A stretch of 40,659 nucleotides of DNA. Source: Paenibacillus sp. 598K. GTDB taxonomy: Bacteria; Bacillota; Bacilli; Paenibacillales; Paenibacillaceae. The stretch is from positions 1,489 to 42,147 of the forward strand of contig NZ_BFBX01000058.1 of NCBI RefSeq assembly GCF_003851045.1. Reading direction: 5' to 3'. Every line of letters starts with the position of its first letter. The first letter of the stretch is position 1. This document shows, one piece after another, positions 37,401-40,659 of the stretch. Both the position numbers and the translations under genes were made by a program. The notes under the pieces are model-generated. The model was not told the DNA's origin. It did not search any database and saw only the letters and a program-made list of their open reading frames with translations.

Positions 37401-37780
37401 GTTTGAGCGTTCGTCCGGTGGACGCCCAGGCCCGCCCGGAGCCGTCGCTTGCTCCGACTAACGGGAGCGGTCGGCTCGTCTACACGCTGGACAGTCTCGA
37501 CCCCGATGGCTTTCGCCAGCTCCGCCTGGCGATGACGGGACGGGCGATTATGGGCAGCACGATCCGTATCGCTGTGGCTGTCGACGGGGAGCCTTCCGTG
37601 CTGGTCGCGATGGTGGACGAGAGCAGCGGCGCATTTTTGGACCGCCCGCTTCACATTGACTTGACCGATGCGGCGCTCGGCGCTTCTCAGGCCCAGCTCA
37701 TCCTGGAGTTCAACTCCGGGTATGACACCTGGGCGAGCATCACCGGGCTGCTGGTGCAGGAGACACACACGGCATCATAA
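31433..37780 (+). CDS. Giant SLH-anchored protein with an unassigned TIM-barrel-like catalytic domain
   Basis: Secreted surface protein of 2115 residues. After a signal peptide (about 1-25) come three SLH modules (about 30-205, with LTRAEF, ISREEA and LTRAEA), a beta-repeat region typical of Paenibacillus SLH proteins (215-380), a Ser/Gly linker and a beta-sandwich (405-555). Residues 560-935 look like a glycosidase barrel. VVFTENEPLYW holds an Asn739-Glu740 pair like a clan-A acid/base, and LHLSLNSWWGG and VTIYNYRPGDEV resemble barrel strands. A further sandwich (936-1100) and a helical segment follow. Three related jelly-roll repeats (about 1460-1605, 1797-1960, 1970-2110) share YSGR and TWASL-type motifs, with two Ig-like domains between the first two. 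GTG start, GGGAGG at 7 nt. The catalytic family and substrate are not recognised; a mannose-containing glycan is inferred from the operon. Confidence 0.8.
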   Translation: MKRIWLSLFILVLATVQLAAPAGATQTDRADRPISSGDASAHWAAAVLDKWQGYGILQGYANGELKPNRELTRAEFAVLLDRTFSYRDQSSAQFADVTPGAWYAEAVARLRAAGVLAGDGNGRLWPQRPISREEAAKLIAISFGIEPLAEEAESPFGDEAEIAAWSRGYVEALHALGFIQGRADGRFEPKGRLTRAEAVQMMDNIVPTIAGAGSKLPPVVSGGLLVNAAPLLFEDTVMEDDLYLAPGTAGELLQLRGTRVEGTLRAMAGPSGMLEAEQSSLASLLITAPQMRVRLVDSTAELIRVAPQGGESVIDLDEHSRAALVVLDAPARLSGSGEVAELVISSPGVTVARHTGRIVIIEGIEATIAGKSVTGTGQAIMPPASSSSEAGYNGGAGSWMPSAPQPSAERRQAVVDFGDAPSEATHHVMQQGAGGIAQLSTQVGALSDGYTVRYFEGIGAGLSLTISDLPPFKPVTLEIEEIHQRQAGTIAYTIEADGEAVYFRTYNEASEGPNHYFVELDGETVGSDGEVQLTFSGVSDTRVNLNRLWAHSEFEAWLATEGFQEKMTVGLFQPQLAWDDYEADLTVLEGIRARYGGLDMYEIGLGFDIYYMIWSEGEMRQRLDYLLRLSRDVGLPLHLSLNSWWGGTPDGLDGLGGSWKDVTYNQVVYDPLDVDGRGHWKLSTPNIWSNTPWLSMNNAHYNEVRAEKLKAVTRYISELTARMQAAGDTVPPTVVFTENEPLYWPFYAFNPSTDGTGDYGPQVIADAAADGILLDPTDGLSREERIWLADNLTAYIGQVGDAIATGYRYNATVIADGQTMKPSYQLVENAYTHMFPTPIFPLRDERRSAWEAHMVEPIRFGGEWEGHLDDRYLDYIAARGRFADVNAERGSMLDFAVLGQAYAYGADHVTIYNYRPGDEVLVQEQDGQQDERYVRPAHETLLHSYTFDDASSLTPGGLLVEAVGVRRGPLNEHQVLSPDNGSAAGGYVTFRVDRGGAPLSHGLTLQLSGRSLTHLNSGSRIEVWAGSALDELELVQTLRDFHAETIDLGEAIDRSSDVAYIRVRLYAVSLPDELLDWSAIDAVQIYEPWSMRPGAADGREYSYDEMRERYLWITRRADIERMLTRFQQQASEPTQMTKYTEMKKLYEQGRYKSAYEALTAAMSELLPAKFVVRGAGTLGDYPLQLDSGDPGVTVQATLLQASGTYRLSLQSETDMEVELSVLQPVASHYKARAVEPGGSIYEISPAQAGESGAMPVIDGRVSFTLTAVAAYAKNYPDILEARLYKKGSGEQEGYIRIQSHDPAIGEYVNSIQLKLAETLTVRRGPAGAPSGEMLKVPLSLLEHGDLVRLELNAQDEIVSIEACYGRITGTVTAVEPISIRGQLSNAFVELQDDGGASHRFELGAETKLAVASATGMSIYTADVEDLGIEVGDRLSVHYSPYTFPGRAPRALSLYETYDALVEETFEDADESWRARAHSVTNLSAVSLDGNYRDKVLRPEQSAAPGEIVWRIERDSPSEQLIVEYSGRAIMGNPAQQRVAWYVSGDQATWTEVGQIEPGANEGNFTLSRTIDVTEQTAGWSVVYIKSELRTTVADTWASLNDVVIKRRAPQRSLATATLELDEPTVLQGQLLPLRIHASYDNNEPVALAEHAEIAYTVGIDGVLEWTAEGIRAARPGTATIVAYVRVDGRIVATAPLEVEVIGITPASVVLSLREDILGSDGEMTQASVRVYNDAQVELDPGLFEIRYTSSDEQTASVSTAGVVTGHAPGQAVIGVQVALGDQLLQQTAQLTVARRQMLLDESFESYGAGQIDFTELGAYEVYRLQVEPMDEPTFPQLGLSGLFDGQDAGWQGKHDGYVIYRADSSDPAGFRRLSLAYSGRTVGVGDWQGALRFYAGAAPDQLSFVGELGGDDAGDVTKLRTLDLSAVAQGLSTIYVKIEIQPDRYTWAFLDRLRLTEYTTSTESLATSTLLAENFASGDDWMDATASYEGLSVRPVDAQARPEPSLAPTNGSGRLVYTLDSLDPDGFRQLRLAMTGRAIMGSTIRIAVAVDGEPSVLVAMVDESSGAFLDRPLHIDLTDAALGASQAQLILEFNSGYDTWASITGLLVQETHTAS

Positions 37781-37796
37781 GGGGATTTGATCGCAG

Positions 37797-38555
37797 ATGG
37801 GAGAAGAGGATATGGGACACGAATGGATAGACGGCATCCCGGTCATCTGGCGGGAGCCGGCAGCGCATACAGAGCTGCGGCATCTAGCGATCTGGCTGCC
37901 GGGCTTCTCGGGAGAGAAGGAGCATCTGGCGAAGTATCTGGACCAGCTGGCAGAGCTCGGTTATGCAGCGGTAGCCTACGATCTGTATCAGCATGGCGAG
38001 CGGCGGGTGGAGCCGCAGGAGGCGATGATTGCTCGTGTGGGGAGCAATCGCCGCAAATATTTCTGGGAAATCCTCGGTCGGACGGCAGAGGACATGCTGC
38101 GGGTCATCGACTGGGCGGTCGAGAAGTTCGAGATCAATGGCACGGTCGTCGTCGGCGGCGTCTCCATGGGCGGCGATATCGCGCTGACAGCGGCGGGGAT
38201 CGACCCGCGCATATCGGGCGTCTGCAGCGTCATCGCGACGCCGGAGTGGCTGCGCACCGGGGCCGCCGAGGAGCAGGGGGAGCCGGATACCTGGACGGCT
38301 CAGCTGTATGAACGGCTCAACCCGGCCTCTCATCCAGAGGCTTATGCGTCGCGCCAGGTGACGATTCATTTCGAGAATGCCGCCTGCGACCCGTTCGTGC
38401 CGTCGCATGCAGCGAGGGCTTTCCTCGACGAGCTTCGCCCGATGTATGGCGGGGCAGCGGACAGGCTGACGATCTACGAGACGCCTGACTTAGATCATCA
38501 GTACATCGAATCGATGTGGCAGCATAGCCTGCAATGGTTCGCTCGCCAGATCTAG
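37797..38555 (+). CDS. Alpha/beta-hydrolase, esterase-like
   Basis: Cytoplasmic serine hydrolase of 252 residues. The nucleophile elbow GGVSMGG contains Ser123, the acid is Asp198 in CDPFVPSHAARAF, and the base is His234 in DLDHQYIESMW. It resembles dienelactone-hydrolase/prolyl-oligopeptidase-like esterases. The gene starts 16 bp after the giant SLH gene; ATG 37797 has AAGGGG about 12 nt upstream, and ATG 37812 with GGGAG at 8 nt is an equally good start. As the last gene of the mannosidase operon it may remove acyl groups from imported sugars. Confidence 0.85.
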   Translation: MGEEDMGHEWIDGIPVIWREPAAHTELRHLAIWLPGFSGEKEHLAKYLDQLAELGYAAVAYDLYQHGERRVEPQEAMIARVGSNRRKYFWEILGRTAEDMLRVIDWAVEKFEINGTVVVGGVSMGGDIALTAAGIDPRISGVCSVIATPEWLRTGAAEEQGEPDTWTAQLYERLNPASHPEAYASRQVTIHFENAACDPFVPSHAARAFLDELRPMYGGAADRLTIYETPDLDHQYIESMWQHSLQWFARQI

Positions 38556-38570
38556 CCCTGAGAGATATGT

Positions 38571-38606
38571 GAGACATTCCGTGAGATTGCGGGATGTCTC
38601 TTTTTT
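38571..38606 (+). terminator. Rho-independent terminator closing the mannosidase operon
   Basis: GAGACATTCCG (38571-38581) pairs with CGGGATGTCTC (38590-38600), one wobble pair, eight-nt loop, followed by six Ts. Confidence 0.9.
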
Positions 38607-38689
38607 GCGGCCCAGGTCAGGGCGACCGACTGTACATTGTGCGTCAACGGGACTGTGGCGGGTTAATAGAGAGGTGGGGCAGCTGGCGA

Positions 38690-38754
38690 TGCTGGCGTTT
38701 ACCTCGCTCACACTTTACATAACGATCTATATCATCAACGGCCGGGAGGCTTGA
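38690..38754 (+). CDS. Possible 20-residue hydrophobic peptide
   Basis: A short frame starting at ATG 38690 encodes MLAFTSLTLYITIYIING and ends with REA, three bases before the next gene. It could be a single-span membrane peptide. GAGAGG lies about 15 nt upstream, too far to be convincing. The frame stays open back into the terminator at 38571, which cannot be its real start. A real gene is possible but not proven. Confidence 0.25.
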
Positions 38755-38757
38755 CTC

Positions 38758-39600
38758 ATGAGTGGTTGGGAAGTATTTGTCCTGATGGTGTCGGGAAGCG
38801 TGACGATAGGATTTGTCATAATGTGGTACTACAAAATATTGCGTCTATGGCCGCGGTCGCACAACGTGACGGGTAGACTGGTGCTCGGGGCTTTGCCGAT
38901 ACTGTCCTTTATTCTCTTGCTTCGCACCTTGCAGTCGTTGGCCTCTTACGATGTCGTGGATAATGCTTTATTTATCGTGTTTTATTTGTTGCTTGGCTTT
39001 CTGTGCCTCGCTTTCGGCAGCATGATGACGCGGATGAGACTTGATCTGTCGTGGGAGGATGATGCGCTCCGACTTGGCAATCGGGCGGCGCTTGCGGCAT
39101 ATGCCTGCGCATTCATGGGTATGACGATGATCTATCTGGGCGCCAACATCGGCGATGGCCCGGGCTGGTGGAGCGTCGTGTTCGCAGGCGGCCTGGGCTT
39201 CGCGGCATGGCTGGCGCTGGCCGGATTGTTCAACAAGTACGCTTACGTCTCGGAGCGTATCACCGTGGAGAGAAACATAAGCACGGGTATCCGCTTCGGA
39301 GCTTATCTGCTCGCGAGCGGCATCCTACTCGGTCGTGCATCCTCCGGCGATTGGACCTCCTGGTGGATGACCATCGTCGAGTTCCTGGCCGGCTGGCCGG
39401 TACTGCTGCTGACGCTTTGGGCGCTGCAGGTGGAGCGGGCGGACGCGAGTCGCTCTCATGACCGCGGCAGCCGTCATGACCAGACGCTGCCTACAGCGCT
39501 CATCTGGGCGGTGCTGTATATCGCATTTGCGATCGTCAGCGTCATGCTGCTGCCTGACATTCCTGGCAGCCCGATCCCCGGCTGGGGGGCAAGGCCGTGA
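38758..39600 (+). CDS. DUF350-like membrane protein
   Basis: Integral membrane protein of 280 residues with about eight hydrophobic segments. Two halves look similar in plan. The second half (from RLGNRAALAAYACAFMGMTMIY to ERITVERNISTGIRFGAYLLASGILLG) matches the pattern of DUF350 proteins such as YjfL, with Asn-Ala-rich helix starts and an E-R-x-x-x-x-x-N-x-x-x-G-I block. DUF350 genes commonly sit beside ATP-grasp ligases of the glutathionylspermidine synthase type, as here. GGGAGG lies 8 nt before the ATG. Its biochemical role is not established. Confidence 0.62.
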   Translation: MSGWEVFVLMVSGSVTIGFVIMWYYKILRLWPRSHNVTGRLVLGALPILSFILLLRTLQSLASYDVVDNALFIVFYLLLGFLCLAFGSMMTRMRLDLSWEDDALRLGNRAALAAYACAFMGMTMIYLGANIGDGPGWWSVVFAGGLGFAAWLALAGLFNKYAYVSERITVERNISTGIRFGAYLLASGILLGRASSGDWTSWWMTIVEFLAGWPVLLLTLWALQVERADASRSHDRGSRHDQTLPTALIWAVLYIAFAIVSVMLLPDIPGSPIPGWGARP

Positions 39601-40659
39601 CGACAAGAGGGTCTATACCGGGGAGGGCCAGGGTCGCTGCGCCAGCCGAGGCGACGGAGCGCTGGAAATCTGCTGCTATGACAAGTGAGCCGGCGCATGA
39701 GGCGCAAGGGGAGCCTGTGAGTGTGGGGACCAAGATACCAGGCGGAATGCGGCTGGCAGCGATTCCTGCTGAGCATTATGCGGATTATCGTTATGAGGTC
39801 ATCTTCGAGGGGTATAAGTGGGATCCCAAGGTCGAGGATCATAATACGGTCGCGCGCCATGCGCTGCTGCTGTCCCCATCGACGGCCAGGGAGCTGGAGC
39901 GACTGGCGGAGCAGCTGGCGCTGGAGACGGTACAGATGGAGGGCGCGCTGCTGGAGCGCTTGCCTCTTGCCCGGCAGCTCGGGCTGCCTCGGCGCATCTT
40001 GTCGACGCTGGAGCGGCTGCGAGGCTACGATGCGTCTCGCCATGTGCGACTGATGCGCTTTGATTTTCACCCGACATCGGACGGCTGGCGAATCTCCGAA
40101 GTGAATAGCGATGTACCCGGAGGACTGGCTGAGGCGTCGGTGCTGCCCGGATTGGCGGTGCGATATTTCCCGGGCTATGAACCGCGCCACCATCTGGCGG
40201 ATCGTCTGCTAGAGGGCGTCAGGAGCCGTATCGGCGGTCAGGGTCGGCTGGCGTTCGTCCATGCGACCTCCTACTCCGATGATCGACAAGTGATGGAGTT
40301 CCTCGGCGATCACTTCGCTTCGCACGGCTATACGCCGTTGATGGCTGCGCCAGATCATATCCGATGGCATGGTCGGCGGGCGCATAGCATTGTCGAAGGC
40401 CAGGAGGGACCGCTTGACGGTTTGCTGCGATTCTTCCCGCTGGAGTGGCTCGCTACCCTGCCCCGCAGCTCGGGCTGGCAGGGCTTCTACGATGGCGAGA
40501 CGCTCGCCTGCAACCATCCGATCGCGATGCTGACTCAGTCCAAACGGCTGCCGCTAATCTGGGATAGGCTCGGGGTATCGCTCGACGCTTGGAAACAAAC
40601 GTTGCCCGACACTCGGGACCCGAGGCAGGTCCAGCGTTCGGATGCGGACTGGGTGCTCA
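39597..40659 (+). CDS. Glutathionylspermidine-synthase-like ATP-grasp protein (partial, 3' end outside window)
   Basis: The frame is open from GTG 39597, which overlaps the stop of the preceding gene (GTGA), to the window edge, about 354 codons. MRFDFHPTSDGWRISEVNSDVPGGLAEASVLPGL is the family's N-terminal signature, in which the Glu-Val-Asn-Asp cluster is conserved. FVHATSYSDDRQVMEFLG and LLRFFPLEWLATLP, with CNHPIAMLTQSKRLPLIWD, follow in the expected order. These enzymes form amide bonds using ATP. The N-terminal 50 residues are low-complexity, so ATG 39678 or later may be the true start, though no good ribosome-binding site precedes it. The overlap implies coupling with the DUF350-like gene. 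Confidence 0.75.
   Translation, partial: MTTRGSIPGRARVAAPAEATERWKSAAMTSEPAHEAQGEPVSVGTKIPGGMRLAAIPAEHYADYRYEVIFEGYKWDPKVEDHNTVARHALLLSPSTARELERLAEQLALETVQMEGALLERLPLARQLGLPRRILSTLERLRGYDASRHVRLMRFDFHPTSDGWRISEVNSDVPGGLAEASVLPGLAVRYFPGYEPRHHLADRLLEGVRSRIGGQGRLAFVHATSYSDDRQVMEFLGDHFASHGYTPLMAAPDHIRWHGRRAHSIVEGQEGPLDGLLRFFPLEWLATLPRSSGWQGFYDGETLACNHPIAMLTQSKRLPLIWDRLGVSLDAWKQTLPDTRDPRQVQRSDADWVL

Noticed and set aside
38569..38754. 61-codon plus-strand open frame as a gene
   Set aside because: Its first ATG is inside the terminator stem. Only the last 20 or so codons from 38690 are worth considering.
1..40659. CRISPR arrays, tRNA/rRNA genes, transposases, integrases, riboswitches
   Set aside because: The intergenic regions are all under 300 bp and none showed these on inspection. 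Absence of small RNAs cannot be proved by eye.

Overview
The window looks like a chromosomal segment of a GC-rich Paenibacillus-like Bacillota (Paenibacillaceae). The indicators are YesM/YesN-type two-component genes, LplABC-like oligosaccharide importers, very large S-layer-homology (SLH) glycosidases, LacI and AraC regulators next to their targets, good Shine-Dalgarno sequences and cre-type catabolite sites. It is almost entirely a carbohydrate-uptake and degradation region with a mannoside flavour (a GH38 alpha-mannosidase and a GH2 beta-mannosidase-like enzyme). No rRNA, tRNA, CRISPR array, transposase or integrase was seen.

Layout. (1) 282-11211, plus strand: sensor kinase, AraC-type response regulator, lipoprotein binding protein, two permeases, and a 1361-residue SLH-anchored clan-A glycosidase, closed by a terminator at 11234-11275. 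The binding-protein gene is preceded by a consensus-perfect cre site, an imperfect inverted repeat and a pair of direct repeats that may bind the response regulator. (2) 11352-17731: a 6.3 kb block bounded by two copies of a 39-bp imperfect direct repeat and, by eye, less GC-rich than its surroundings. It holds a phytanoyl-CoA-dioxygenase-like (PhyH) gene plus an AraC gene (minus strand), and divergently a cysteine-rich secreted beta-propeller protein plus a GH2 beta-mannosidase-like enzyme. (3) 17819-22940: minus-strand genes for a PhyH dioxygenase, two medium-chain dehydrogenases and an SGNH hydrolase, with a divergent AraC regulator. A 53-bp conserved block lies upstream of both minus-strand transcription units. 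A 46-codon reading frame made of degenerate copies of the SGNH start region sits between the second dehydrogenase and the SGNH gene. (4) 23030-38606: two tandem LacI paralogues. The second is preceded by a near-consensus promoter and a perfect 20-bp palindromic operator, and appears to lead one long operon: lacI, binding protein, two permeases, GH38 alpha-mannosidase, a 2115-residue SLH protein with an unassigned catalytic domain, and an alpha/beta hydrolase, ending at a strong terminator. (5) 38690-40659: a possible short membrane peptide, a DUF350-like membrane protein and a glutathionylspermidine-synthase-like ATP-grasp protein that runs off the window.

How it may work together (inference). 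Cell-wall-anchored SLH enzymes cut a mannose-containing glycan, two separate lipoprotein/permease sets import the fragments, and cytoplasmic GH38 and GH2 enzymes release the sugars. No importer ATPase is encoded here, so a shared ATPase elsewhere is expected. The dioxygenase/dehydrogenase/SGNH group probably handles a modified sugar, polyol or other small substrate that I cannot name. The points most worth a second look are the dioxygenase group and its repeated upstream block, the repeat-bounded block 11352-17731, the 46-codon bridging frame, and the unassigned catalytic domain of the 2115-residue protein.
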